From assembly GCA_030641105.1 (NCBI GenBank), contig DAOWHZ010000085.1:1-20724 (forward strand): a DNA stretch of 20,724 bases, read 5' to 3'. Under the pieces are notes generated by a model. The model did no database searches and was not told the origin of the DNA. It saw only the letters and a list, made by a program, of their open reading frames with translations. The DNA comes from a bacterium. Its GTDB lineage: Bacteria; Patescibacteria; ABY1; BM507; VMTK01. Shown piece after piece: positions 1 through 6,977 of this stretch; position 1 is the stretch's first letter; each line of letters opens with the position of its first letter. The translations under genes were made by a program, and so were the position numbers.

Positions 1-1
1 C

Positions 2-430
2 TATTTTTTAGGTCGATATTTTAATTCAGTTGTAGCTCAGGAAGGAAGCCTTAAGCTTAAAGAAATTTCTTATGTGCATGCTGAAAGCTATCCTCTGGGG
101 GAGATGAAACATGGCCCTCTGGCTTTAATTGACCCTTCCTTTTGCAGTGTTGTCGTCATTCCCAATGATTCCGTACATTCAAAAGGAGTGGTTAATGTTA
201 GAGAAATAAAGGGAAGGAACGGTGTTGTGATAGCAATTGTTGAAGAAGGCAATAATTTTGAATTAGCAGATGATGTTATTAAGATTCCAGAGATTAAGCC
301 AAGGTATGAATATTTATATCCAATAATAGCCACAATTCCTTTGCAGCTCTTTTCTTATTACATGGCATTAGAATTAAATTGTAATCCGGATAAGCCAAGA
401 AATTTAGCAAAAACTGTAACAGTTGGATAA
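2..430 (+). CDS. glmS: Glutamine--fructose-6-phosphate aminotransferase, C-terminal part (5' end outside window)
   Basis: GlmS makes glucosamine-6-phosphate from fructose-6-phosphate and glutamine, the first step to UDP-GlcNAc and peptidoglycan, in the cytoplasm. Only about the last 142 codons are present, and the frame is open from base 2. The text matches the second SIS (sugar isomerase) domain: LKLKEISYVHAE, then GEMKHGPLALI, then IPLQLFSYYMALELNCNPDKPRNLAKTVTVG at the end. The family signatures are ALKLKE-SY-HAE, GE-KHGP-ALI and the invariant tail D-PRNLAK-VTVE. The lysine of the tail NLAK motif is kept; in GlmS this tail reaches into the active site. The N-terminal glutaminase domain and first SIS domain are not visible, so integrity of the whole gene cannot be judged. 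A rho-independent terminator follows 20 bases after the stop, so this gene ends its transcript here. Confidence 0.95.
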   Translation, partial: YFLGRYFNSVVAQEGSLKLKEISYVHAESYPLGEMKHGPLALIDPSFCSVVVIPNDSVHSKGVVNVREIKGRNGVVIAIVEEGNNFELADDVIKIPEIKPRYEYLYPIIATIPLQLFSYYMALELNCNPDKPRNLAKTVTVG

Positions 431-450
431 ATTTTGTACATTTAAGTTTA

Positions 451-486
451 GTCACGGTTTTTTACTACTAAGGCCGTGACTTTTTA
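451..486 (+). terminator. Rho-independent terminator of glmS
   Basis: A perfect 7-bp stem GTCACGG (451-457) / CCGTGAC (474-480) with a 16-nt loop is followed directly by a T-run (481-485). It lies 20 bases after the glmS stop. Confidence 0.85.
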
Positions 487-521
487 TTTAATAGGATTTA
501 AGTATTTGTTTATAAAATATT

Positions 522-552
522 AAAAAACACCCCTAAACCCAGGGTATTTTTT
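522..552 (-). terminator. Terminator of the minus-strand winged-helix gene
   Basis: Read on the minus strand, A6-T-A-CCC pairs with GGG-T-G-T6 across a short loop, leaving a T6 run after the stem (positions 527-522). It is the better of the two hairpins downstream of the minus-strand gene ending at 604. The stem is almost symmetric, so it may also work on the plus strand as back-up for glmS. Confidence 0.6.
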
Positions 553-577
553 ACCTTTCTTGATTAAAGGTAATATT

Positions 578-602
578 CGTATCATTTGCACCAAATGATA
601 CG
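578..602. repeat. Perfect 10-bp hairpin just after the stop of the minus-strand gene
   Basis: CGTATCATTT (578-587) and AAATGATACG (593-602) are perfect inverted repeats around a 5-nt loop, one base from the stop codon of the gene at 604. No T-run follows on either strand, so it may protect the 3' end or be a remnant rather than terminate by itself. A second 7-bp hairpin, TACCTTT/AAAGGTA, sits next to it at 552-572. Confidence 0.6.
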
Positions 603-603
603 A

Positions 604-1299
604 TTATTCTTTAACCGGTTTATAGAAAATATTAATAGTTTTGCCAAATCTGACTAATTTACCTTGTTTTTTCAATTTTTTTAAATATCTGGCTGCCTGT
701 ATATGCTTTACCCCAGTCAACCTCTCCACATCATCATTAGTCACTTTTTGTTTTTCTCTGGCATATTTCATAATCTTATCCAGATTATCTTGCGCTTTGT
801 CCTGCCGTTTCTGGTTAGCTTTGCCAAGTAGCTGTTTTAATCTATTGCGGAATTGGACTGCAAAATCGGTTTTTGCCGGTTTGTTGGCTGGCTGGGCAGG
901 CGTTGATTTAGGCATTGTTGTTATTACAGGTTCTGGCGCTTTGCTTATATCTGCTTCTTGCTTTTCGCTTTCAGGCAGAGTTGATATTGCGTCTTTAAGT
1001 CCTAATTTTTCCGGCGGTTCCTGCTCTGGCTCAATAATTTCAAACGGCATTAAGTCGTTTTCCTGATGTGGCAGTTCCTTAGAGGCTATATCAGCATTTT
1101 GCGCCGGCATTGTTGTTTTAATTTTTGTTTCCGCAGGCGGTTTAGTGATTGGCTTGTCTGGCTGGGCAGGCGGCGCTGGAGTGGTGTTTACTGCTGGCGG
1201 GATAGTAGGCGTATTTGTTTTTTGATCTGGCGCTGGTTGTGGAGACGGAGTTGGTTTGTCCGCTTGAGTGTTTGTTGAATTGTTTATAGTATTTGTCAT
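604..1299 (-). CDS. Proline-rich protein with C-terminal winged-helix domain (function unknown)
   Basis: 231 residues. Residues 1 to about 140 are low-complexity and rich in Pro, Thr, Gln, Ala and Glu (strings such as TPSPQPAPDQKTNTP), so probably disordered. About residues 145-170 are basic (RNRLKQLLGKANQKRQDKAQ). The last 60 residues read like a small winged helix: a first helix (NLDKIMKYAREKQ), a second (TNDDVERLTG), a recognition helix (KHIQAARYLKKLKKQGK) and a beta wing (LVRFGKTINIFYKP). DNA binding is therefore inferred, with the long N-terminal tail as a linker or partner-binding region. No signal peptide or membrane helix is seen. The gene stands alone on the minus strand, divergent from the SH3-like gene, and has no Shine-Dalgarno sequence. 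A TAAAAT hexamer 6-7 bases before the ATG could be a -10 box giving a leaderless transcript, but its -35 is poor. Confidence 0.75.
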   Translation of the reverse strand: MTNTINNSTNTQADKPTPSPQPAPDQKTNTPTIPPAVNTTPAPPAQPDKPITKPPAETKIKTTMPAQNADIASKELPHQENDLMPFEIIEPEQEPPEKLGLKDAISTLPESEKQEADISKAPEPVITTMPKSTPAQPANKPAKTDFAVQFRNRLKQLLGKANQKRQDKAQDNLDKIMKYAREKQKVTNDDVERLTGVKHIQAARYLKKLKKQGKLVRFGKTINIFYKPVKE

Positions 1300-1456
1300 A
1301 TTATTATTTTAGCAGATTTATTCTATTTTAAAAAGTTAATCAATGGTAATTTTTTAATATAAAGATTTTAAAAAAACTTGATTTTTTATTTAAATTAGTG
1401 TAAGGTAAAAAAAGAAAGGAGGAGGAATTAACAGCAAGATAATCATCACAAAAAAC

Positions 1457-1465
1457 AAAGGAGGT
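1457..1465 (+). promoter_or_regulatory. Strong Shine-Dalgarno sequence of the SH3-like gene
   Basis: AAAGGAGGT ends 7 bases before the ATG at 1473. It is one of only two clear ribosome binding sites in the window, the other being before fabF. A second purine-rich stretch, AAAGGAGGAGG at 1415-1425, lies further upstream but has no start codon after it. Confidence 0.85.
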
Positions 1466-1472
1466 AAGGAAA

Positions 1473-2267
1473 ATGAAAAAGCGCTCTTTTATAATGTTAA
1501 TGTGTTTTGCGGTTTTACTGTTATCTGTTGAAGTTGAAGCCGAGTATTTAAGAGTTAAGGAAGAATTTAAGGAAGAATTTAATGTTCGTGAAGGGCCTGG
1601 TTTTACGTATAGGGTTATTGGCAGGGCTAAAGCATCTATGACATGGACAGTGCCGATTATTGAGGCGACCGGGCAAGAGCATAATGGCTGGATAGAAATT
1701 GTCTGCCAAAAAAATTGCAAGTCTTATTTTATTTGGCCGAGAAAAGTGTTTTTGTTTGGCTGGGCAGCTAAGGATTTTTTTCGGAAAGTTGATATTGGGA
1801 AAGATAAATTGTTAAGATTGTGTCCGGCGGAATACAATTATGGTCAGGGCATTTTTGTTCATATGATCCCTGATATTACAGATTTGTATTGGGGCACTGT
1901 ACTAAATAAGAACGAATGGAATATTTGCTTTGTTGAAAAGTCGGGCGAAAAAACAAATGAATGGATAGGAATTGTCTGCCAGGAAAACAAAAGCAGGCGA
2001 GGTTATGTATTAGGCGAATTTTTTGGAGTAAAAGCAGAAAGCGAATTTATAAAGTATAATCGTCCGCGAGTATTTTATACCAAGGGATGTAATATTAACG
2101 CCAGAAAAGAACCTTCTATTTTAAGCAAAGTTTTAGGCGCTTATGCTTTTAATGGGCAAAAAGTGATTGTTTGCGGAGAAAAATACCCTTGGTATTTAAC
2201 TGACAAGAATAAATGGGTTTTTGCGGGCTGGTTGACACAAATAGAATCATCCTCTAAACAGAAATAA
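1473..2267 (+). CDS. Exported protein with SH3-like (bacterial SH3b) repeats
   Basis: 264 residues with a Sec signal peptide (MKKRSF, then a hydrophobic stretch to residue 22 and a likely cut after VEVEA, about residue 26). No lipobox cysteine is at the cut. The mature part shows SH3b-type features: FNVREGPGFTYRVIGRA (about 35-52), a middle repeat around WNICFVEKSGEKTNEWIGIVCQ, and CNINARKEPSILSKVLGAY (about 208-226), each followed by a GW-I-IVC or WVFAGW segment. SH3b domains usually bind peptidoglycan or mediate wall contacts outside the membrane, so a cell-surface role is inferred. Even numbers of cysteines near the repeats could form disulfides. It is a single-gene unit with its own Shine-Dalgarno sequence and terminator. 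No catalytic domain is visible. The identity of the outer repeats as SH3b is fairly secure; that of the middle one is less so. Confidence 0.8.
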   Translation: MKKRSFIMLMCFAVLLLSVEVEAEYLRVKEEFKEEFNVREGPGFTYRVIGRAKASMTWTVPIIEATGQEHNGWIEIVCQKNCKSYFIWPRKVFLFGWAAKDFFRKVDIGKDKLLRLCPAEYNYGQGIFVHMIPDITDLYWGTVLNKNEWNICFVEKSGEKTNEWIGIVCQENKSRRGYVLGEFFGVKAESEFIKYNRPRVFYTKGCNINARKEPSILSKVLGAYAFNGQKVIVCGEKYPWYLTDKNKWVFAGWLTQIESSSKQK

Positions 2268-2294
2268 AACAAACAAGTAGCAAAAAATTTAGCT

Positions 2295-2328
2295 AAAAGG
2301 TATTTGGACAAGTCCGGATACCTTTTTT
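2295..2328 (+). terminator. Terminator of the SH3-like gene
   Basis: AAAAGGTAT (2295-2303) pairs with ATACCTTTT (2318-2326) around a partly self-paired loop, followed by further Ts. It lies 28 bases after the stop at 2267. Confidence 0.8.
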
Positions 2329-2329
2329 A

Positions 2330-2358
2330 TTGGTTTTTTTGTTTATTTTTGGTATAAT
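2330..2358 (+). promoter_or_regulatory. Sigma-70-type promoter with extended -10, GH130 cluster
   Basis: TTGGTT (2330-2335), 17-bp spacer, TATAAT (2353-2358), preceded by TG one base upstream (extended -10). The predicted start near 2365 falls at the beginning of the heptamer hairpin 2361-2456, so the mRNA would start with that hairpin. Confidence 0.75.
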
Positions 2359-2360
2359 AA

Positions 2361-2456
2361 GATTAGAAATTGGAAATTAGAAATTAGAAATTTGTTTTTG
2401 CGTAAAATAACTAAATTAATTTCCCAATTTCAAATTTCAAATTACTAATTTCAACC
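2361..2456 (+). repeat. Heptamer-array inverted repeat in the leader of the first GH130 gene
   Basis: The left arm (2361-2395) is five 7-bp units: GATTAGA, AATTGGA, AATTAGA, AATTAGA, AATTTGT. The right arm (2425-2452) is the complementary series CAATTTC, AAATTTC, AAATTAC, TAATTTC. The arms can pair over about 30 bp with small bulges and an A/T-rich loop of about 30 nt. The right arm ends 2 nt before the ATG at 2459, and no Shine-Dalgarno sequence is present. Confidence 0.85.
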
Positions 2457-2458
2457 AT

Positions 2459-3490
2459 ATGATTAAAGTACAAAAACACGGCGTTATATTAAAGCCGACC
2501 AGCAGGGCATGGGAGAGTTTGTCTGTTTTTAATCCAGGCGTGTTTCAGGACGGCGAAGATGTCCATGTAATTTATCGCGGACTTAGCAAAGACCATATTT
2601 CTACTTTAGGTTACGCCAGGATGAAAGGCCCGACTAAAGTGGTTGAAAGATGGAAAGAGCCGTTTTTAGCCCCAAAGTTTAAATATGACAAATATGGGAT
2701 AGAAGACGCCCGCGTTGTAAAAATTAAAGACACTTTTTATTTAACTTATGTAGCTCATGATGGGCAAAATGCTTTGCTTGCTTATTATTATGGCAAAGAT
2801 TTATTTAATTTAAAAAAAGGAGGAATTATTAGTCCGCAGATCAGTTATGATGTGGTTGGCAAATGGTTTGACGACTCCAAACTTAAAGACAAGTATTTCT
2901 TTTTTAAATCATGGTATAAGGACAATGTCGCCAGAAGCGTTAAATTGTGGGACAAAGACGCTTTTTTATTTCCAGAGAAAATAAAAAGAAAATACGCAAT
3001 GGTTCATAGAATTTTACCGGATATTCAGGTGATTTATTTTAATAATTTTAACCAGCTTAAAGACCGAGAATATTGGAAACAGTATATAAAAAAGCTGTCG
3101 CGATATGTGATTTTAGAAAATAAATATTGGTTTGAAACGCGCAATATTGGCGGCGGAGCTCCGCCTATTAAAACTAAGGCCGGCTGGCTGTTAATTTATC
3201 ACGCTGTTGAGCCAATGAACAAAGGACGGATTTATCATGCCGGCGCGGCTCTGCTTAATAAAAAAGATCCAACAAAAGTTATTGCCCGTTTGCCTTATCC
3301 TTTATTTTCACCAACCAGAAAATGGGAAAAAGAAGGCCATGTTAATAATGTGGTCTTTCCTACCGGCACTGCCCTTTTTGATGACCAGCTTTATATTTAT
3401 TACGGCACATCTGACAAATACACTGCCACGGCCAGTGTCGGCTTGAATAAGCTGATTAAGGAGTTGATGAGGTATGGGGTTAGGAACTAA
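2459..3490 (+). CDS. GH130 family glycoside phosphorylase, first of a tandem pair
   Basis: 343 residues, the size of single-domain GH130 (five-bladed beta-propeller) enzymes, which split beta-mannosides with phosphate to give mannose-1-phosphate. Family features: SVFNPGVFQDGEDVHVIYRG (blade 1), YGIEDARVVKI with the proposed proton donor Asp83, GGGAPPIKTKAGWLLIYHAV (Lys238, His248), and the C-terminal DQLYIYYGTSDKYTA. The Lys of PPIKT and the His of YH bind phosphate in characterised GH130 phosphorylases and are lost in GH130 hydrolases. Their presence argues for phosphorolysis. Linkage (beta-1,4 or beta-1,2) cannot be read from the sequence. No signal peptide, so cytoplasmic. The stop lies 5 nt before the next GH130 gene, so the two are co-transcribed from the promoter at 2330. 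Confidence 0.88.
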   Translation: MIKVQKHGVILKPTSRAWESLSVFNPGVFQDGEDVHVIYRGLSKDHISTLGYARMKGPTKVVERWKEPFLAPKFKYDKYGIEDARVVKIKDTFYLTYVAHDGQNALLAYYYGKDLFNLKKGGIISPQISYDVVGKWFDDSKLKDKYFFFKSWYKDNVARSVKLWDKDAFLFPEKIKRKYAMVHRILPDIQVIYFNNFNQLKDREYWKQYIKKLSRYVILENKYWFETRNIGGGAPPIKTKAGWLLIYHAVEPMNKGRIYHAGAALLNKKDPTKVIARLPYPLFSPTRKWEKEGHVNNVVFPTGTALFDDQLYIYYGTSDKYTATASVGLNKLIKELMRYGVRN

Positions 3491-3495
3491 AATCA

Positions 3496-4536
3496 ATGTT
3501 CACTCGCTCAAAAAATAATCCAATTTTAAAACCAAATAAAAATCACGGCTGGGAGTCGCGCAAGGTTTATAATTGCGGGGCAATTTATGAAGATAATAAA
3601 TATCATTTATTTTACCGCGCTGTTGGCCAAAATTGGATTTCCAGTATAGGTTACGCGGTTTCTGAAGACGGGGAAAATTTTAAGCGTTTTGATAAACCGC
3701 TGCTTTTTCCTGAAACTGGTTTAGAAAAAAGAGGAATTGAAGATCCAAGAATTTCCAAAGTTAAAGCTGAGTATTTTTTAACCTTTACAGCTTATGACGG
3801 CGTTGTTGCTAGATTAAATTTTGCAGCCTCGCAAGATTTAAAAAATTGGCAAAAGCAAGGCAAGATTCTGCCAGACTGGGATTTTAAAAAGGCAGGCGGA
3901 TTTTTAGTGGATTGGGATGAAGCAAAAAAAGAAACAGGAAAAGATTGGTCAAAGGCAGGAGGTATTTTTTCCGAAATTATTAATAATAAATATTGGATGC
4001 TTTTTGGAGATAGCAATATTTGGCTGGCCAGTTCTGATAATGGAATAAAATGGGAGCCGATATGGGAGCCATTTATTAAGCCAAGAAAAGGAAATTATTT
4101 TGATAACGCGCATATTGAAATGGGGCCACCGCCAATTAAAACTGATGTTGGCTGGCTAGTACTTTATCATGGCATTGATAAAGAGATATATTATCGTCTT
4201 GGCTTTTTACTTTTAGATTTAAATGATCCGAGAAAAATTTTATATCGTTCTGAACAGCCGATTTTTGAGCCAGAAGAAGCTTATGAATTAAGCGGTATAG
4301 TTGATATTTTACCCGGCGGGTTTAAAGCAATGGAAAAAATGAGCAGGCAGGAGTTGGATGAGTTTTTAAAAAAGAATGAACAAATTGGCCGAATGCCAAA
4401 AGTTACTTTTTGTTGCGGCGCAGTTGTGGTTGATGGAATTTTAAGAATTTATTACGGAGCCAGTGATTCAGTGATTTGCACTGCGACTGCGAAGTTGGAT
4501 GATATATTAAATATTTATAGAAAAGACAACTGGTAA
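3496..4536 (+). CDS. GH130 family glycoside phosphorylase, second of the pair
   Basis: 346 residues, a diverged paralog of its upstream neighbour and also cytoplasmic. It has VYNCGAIYEDNKYHLFYRAVG (blade 1), RGIEDPRISKV with the proposed acid Asp83, EMGPPPIKTDVGWLVLYHGI (Lys215 and His225, both phosphate-site residues of the family) and LRIYYGASDSVICTATAKL at the end. It fits the GH130 consensus better than the first copy (EDPR, PPPIKTD). Pairs of adjacent GH130 paralogs with different chain-length preference are known (Thermoanaerobacter Teth514_1788/1789, acting on beta-1,2-mannooligosaccharides), so division of labour between these two is a reasonable inference, not shown here. Start chosen at the ATG 5 nt after the previous stop; no Shine-Dalgarno sequence, so translational coupling is likely. 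Confidence 0.9.
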   Translation: MFTRSKNNPILKPNKNHGWESRKVYNCGAIYEDNKYHLFYRAVGQNWISSIGYAVSEDGENFKRFDKPLLFPETGLEKRGIEDPRISKVKAEYFLTFTAYDGVVARLNFAASQDLKNWQKQGKILPDWDFKKAGGFLVDWDEAKKETGKDWSKAGGIFSEIINNKYWMLFGDSNIWLASSDNGIKWEPIWEPFIKPRKGNYFDNAHIEMGPPPIKTDVGWLVLYHGIDKEIYYRLGFLLLDLNDPRKILYRSEQPIFEPEEAYELSGIVDILPGGFKAMEKMSRQELDEFLKKNEQIGRMPKVTFCCGAVVVDGILRIYYGASDSVICTATAKLDDILNIYRKDNW

Positions 4537-4537
4537 T

Positions 4538-4658
4538 TAGACAACTATAAAATTTTAGATTTTAGATTGAAGATTTTAGATTGAATTTGTTTAAATATTC
4601 AGACCAAATCTTAAATCTAAAATCTGCAATCTTAAATTTTTATCTGTCTAGCTGTCTA
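4538..4658 (+). repeat. Heptamer-array inverted repeat between the second GH130 gene and the GT4 fusion gene
   Basis: Left arm units (4553-4587): TTTTAGA, TTTTAGA, TTGAAGA, TTTTAGA, TTGAATT. Right arm units (4606-4640): AAATCTT, AAATCTA, AAATCTG, CAATCTT, AAATTTT. The outer ends also pair (TAGACAACTA at 4538 with TAGCTGTCTA at 4649-4658). The structure starts just after the stop of the GH130 gene and ends 6 nt before the ATG at 4665. Confidence 0.85.
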
Positions 4659-4664
4659 AAAAAT

Positions 4665-6875
4665 ATGCCCAAACCCAAATCCCCATGCATCCTCTATGTT
4701 GCCACCTTCCCGCCCCGGGAATGCGGTATTGCTACTTTTACCCAGGATTTAACCAATGCTTTTGATAAAGAATTTAATCCTGGAGTTAGGAGCAAAATTT
4801 TAGCCATTAACGCTAATGGCACTTCTATTTATAATTACCCGGGGAAAGTGATGATGCAAATAAATGAAACTGACATAGAGGATTATTTAAACCGCGCTAA
4901 TGAAATAAATAGATCGCCAAATATCAAGATAGTAAATATTCAGCATGAATACGGAATTTTTGGCGGGGACTGGGGCAATTATTTGCTGCCCTTTTTAGAA
5001 TTGCTGAAAAAGCCGGTGGTTAATACATTCCATACGGTTTTGCCCCATCCAAAAGAGTTTGTTAAAAAGATTACCCGGGCGATTTGCGAAAAATCATCCG
5101 GGGTAATAGTAATGACAAAATCAGCCGCGCGCTTGCTGGAAAATCAATACGGCGTGAAAAAATCCAAGATTTTTATTATTCCTCATGGCGTTCATCATAT
5201 TCCTTTTCCGTCTAAAAGCAGGGCTAAGAAAAAATTAAATTTATCAGGCCGCACTATTCTTTCTACATTCGGCATGCTAAATTGCGACAAAGGCATTGAA
5301 TACGCCATAGCGGCTTTGCCGGAAATTATTAAGGAATTCCCTGATGTTTTATATTTAATAATTGGCGCGACTCATCCTAATATTGTCAGGCAGGAAGGCG
5401 AAGTTTATCGCAATAAATTAAAAAGAACAATAATGAAAAATGGGCTTAAGGATTATGTGAAATTTTATAATAAATATCTGGATTTGCCGGAATTAATTGA
5501 ATATCTTAAAGCAACTGATATTTATATCTCTCCGACTCTAAATCCAAAGCAGGCAGTCAGCGGCACTATCTCTTATGCCTTGTCTTGCGCTTGCCCGATA
5601 ATTTCTACGGTCAATCAATATGCCCGCGATGTAATAAATTCTGAGCGCGGAATACTGGTAAAATTTAGAAATTCTTCCGATATTAAAAAAGCGCTGTTTG
5701 AATTGCTTCGCGATAAGCAGGCAAGAAAAGAAATGAAAAAAAACGCTTATTTTTATTCCCGGCATATGACTTGGCAGAATGTGGCCCTTTCTTATTTCAA
5801 AACATTTAATAATTTTGCCAAGATTGTGCCAAGAGAAAAAGATAAGCTGCTGCTGATAAATTTGGATCACATTAAAACCATGACTGATAAATTCGGCATG
5901 ATTCAATTCGCTACGCATACTAAGCCAGACACACATTCTGGTTATTGCCTGGATGACAATACGCGCGCCTTGCTTGCCTGCGCAATGTATTATAAAGAAA
6001 AACCGATTAAGAGCATATTAAATTTAATGGATATTTATTTAAAATTTATAAAATACGCGCAAAAGCCAAGCGGTAAATTTATAAATTTTATAAATTATAA
6101 TAAAAAATTTACAGAAGGGGAAAGCGAGGATTCGTTTGGCCGCGCTATTTGGACATTGGGCTATGTAATCAGCAGTGATTATCTGCCAGAGGACATAAAA
6201 AAGAAAGCAAAAACAATTTTAAATAAAGCCGTTAAATGGGCAGGAGATTTAAAATCACCCCGGGCAATTGCCTTTACTCTTTTAGGCCTGTGTTATCTTG
6301 AGCCAGAAGAAGATGATGATAAAAGATTGTCTTTAATCAAAAGACTGGCTGATAAATTGACGAGAAGATATAAGGCAACAATAAAAAAAGATGAGAAGTG
6401 GCAATGGTTTGAAGAATATTTAACCTATTCAAATTATAAACTGCCTGAAGCATTAATGCGCGCCTACCAAACAACAAAAAATAAAGAGTATTTGCGCGTT
6501 GCAGAAGGCACTTTAAAATTTTTATTGGGAATTACTTTTGAAAAAAGAGATTATTTTTCGCCGATTGGCCAAGACGGCTGGTACTATCGCGACGGCAAAC
6601 GGGCTTATTTTGACCAGCAGCCGGAAGATACTGCTTCAGCAGTTGAAGCTTTAGCGGCGGCCAATGAAGTAACCAGAAAAAAAATATATGCGAATCAAGC
6701 CAAGCTGGCTTTTGAATGGTTCTTGGGCAAGAATCATTTAAACCAAATGATATATGACGAAGCAACCGGTGGCTGTTATGACGGCTTAGGCAAGTATTCA
6801 ATTAATTTTAACCAGGGAGCGGAGTCTACTATTTCGTATTTGTTGGCGCGGTTGGCGATGGAGAAAGTAAAATAA
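4665..6875 (+). CDS. GT4 glycosyltransferase fused to a C-terminal alpha/alpha-barrel domain
   Basis: 736 residues from ATG 4665. A longer reading from TTG 4581 is possible but would translate the hairpin repeat, and the family begins near MPKPKSPCILYVATFPPREC. Residues 1 to about 385 form a GT-B, GT4-type transferase: PPRECGIATFTQDL at the N-terminus, an NIQHEYGIFGG segment, GVIVMTKSAARLL, FIIPHGVHHIPF, and the donor-site region SPTLNPKQAVSGTISYALSCACPII. The last region replaces the usual EGFG-x4-E pattern with NPKQ...SGT, as in a recognisable GT4 subgroup. From about residue 400 on the protein resembles six-hairpin glycosidase-type barrels (SGYCLDDNTRALLACAMYY; GESEDSFGRAIWTLGYV; QQPEDTASAVEALAAA; NFNQGAESTISYLLA). 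The nearby GH130 genes point to the same glycan. Substrates are unknown. Confidence 0.85.
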   Translation: MPKPKSPCILYVATFPPRECGIATFTQDLTNAFDKEFNPGVRSKILAINANGTSIYNYPGKVMMQINETDIEDYLNRANEINRSPNIKIVNIQHEYGIFGGDWGNYLLPFLELLKKPVVNTFHTVLPHPKEFVKKITRAICEKSSGVIVMTKSAARLLENQYGVKKSKIFIIPHGVHHIPFPSKSRAKKKLNLSGRTILSTFGMLNCDKGIEYAIAALPEIIKEFPDVLYLIIGATHPNIVRQEGEVYRNKLKRTIMKNGLKDYVKFYNKYLDLPELIEYLKATDIYISPTLNPKQAVSGTISYALSCACPIISTVNQYARDVINSERGILVKFRNSSDIKKALFELLRDKQARKEMKKNAYFYSRHMTWQNVALSYFKTFNNFAKIVPREKDKLLLINLDHIKTMTDKFGMIQFATHTKPDTHSGYCLDDNTRALLACAMYYKEKPIKSILNLMDIYLKFIKYAQKPSGKFINFINYNKKFTEGESEDSFGRAIWTLGYVISSDYLPEDIKKKAKTILNKAVKWAGDLKSPRAIAFTLLGLCYLEPEEDDDKRLSLIKRLADKLTRRYKATIKKDEKWQWFEEYLTYSNYKLPEALMRAYQTTKNKEYLRVAEGTLKFLLGITFEKRDYFSPIGQDGWYYRDGKRAYFDQQPEDTASAVEALAAANEVTRKKIYANQAKLAFEWFLGKNHLNQMIYDEATGGCYDGLGKYSINFNQGAESTISYLLARLAMEKVK

Positions 6876-6880
6876 TTAAT

Positions 6881-6975
6881 AATGCAAAATGCAAAATGAA
6901 TAATGAATTAATAATTAAAAATTTTACATTATTTATTTAATTATTCATTTTTACTTTTTCATTTTACATTTAATT
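6881..6975 (+). repeat. Heptamer-array inverted repeat upstream of the GH100-like gene
   Basis: Left arm units (6881-6908): AATGCAA, AATGCAA, AATGAAT, AATGAAT. Right arm units (6941-6975): TTATTCA, TTTTTAC, TTTTTCA, TTTTACA, TTTAATT. The pairing is imperfect with one bulged unit. The right arm ends 2 nt before the ATG at 6978, and no Shine-Dalgarno sequence is present. Confidence 0.8.
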
Positions 6976-6977
6976 TT

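Noticed and set aside
641..1278. Plus-strand reading frames over the winged-helix gene
   Set aside because: They are cysteine- and arginine-rich shadows of the proline-rich coding strand, with no recognisable domain.
1336..1406. Promoter of the SH3-like gene (TTAATC-16-TATAAA or TTGATT-17-TAAGGT)
   Set aside because: Each candidate has one poor hexamer in AT-rich DNA and I cannot choose between them.
4581..4664. TTG start that lengthens the GT4 fusion protein by 28 residues
   Set aside because: The extra codons are the heptamer hairpin itself; homology begins at the ATG at 4665.
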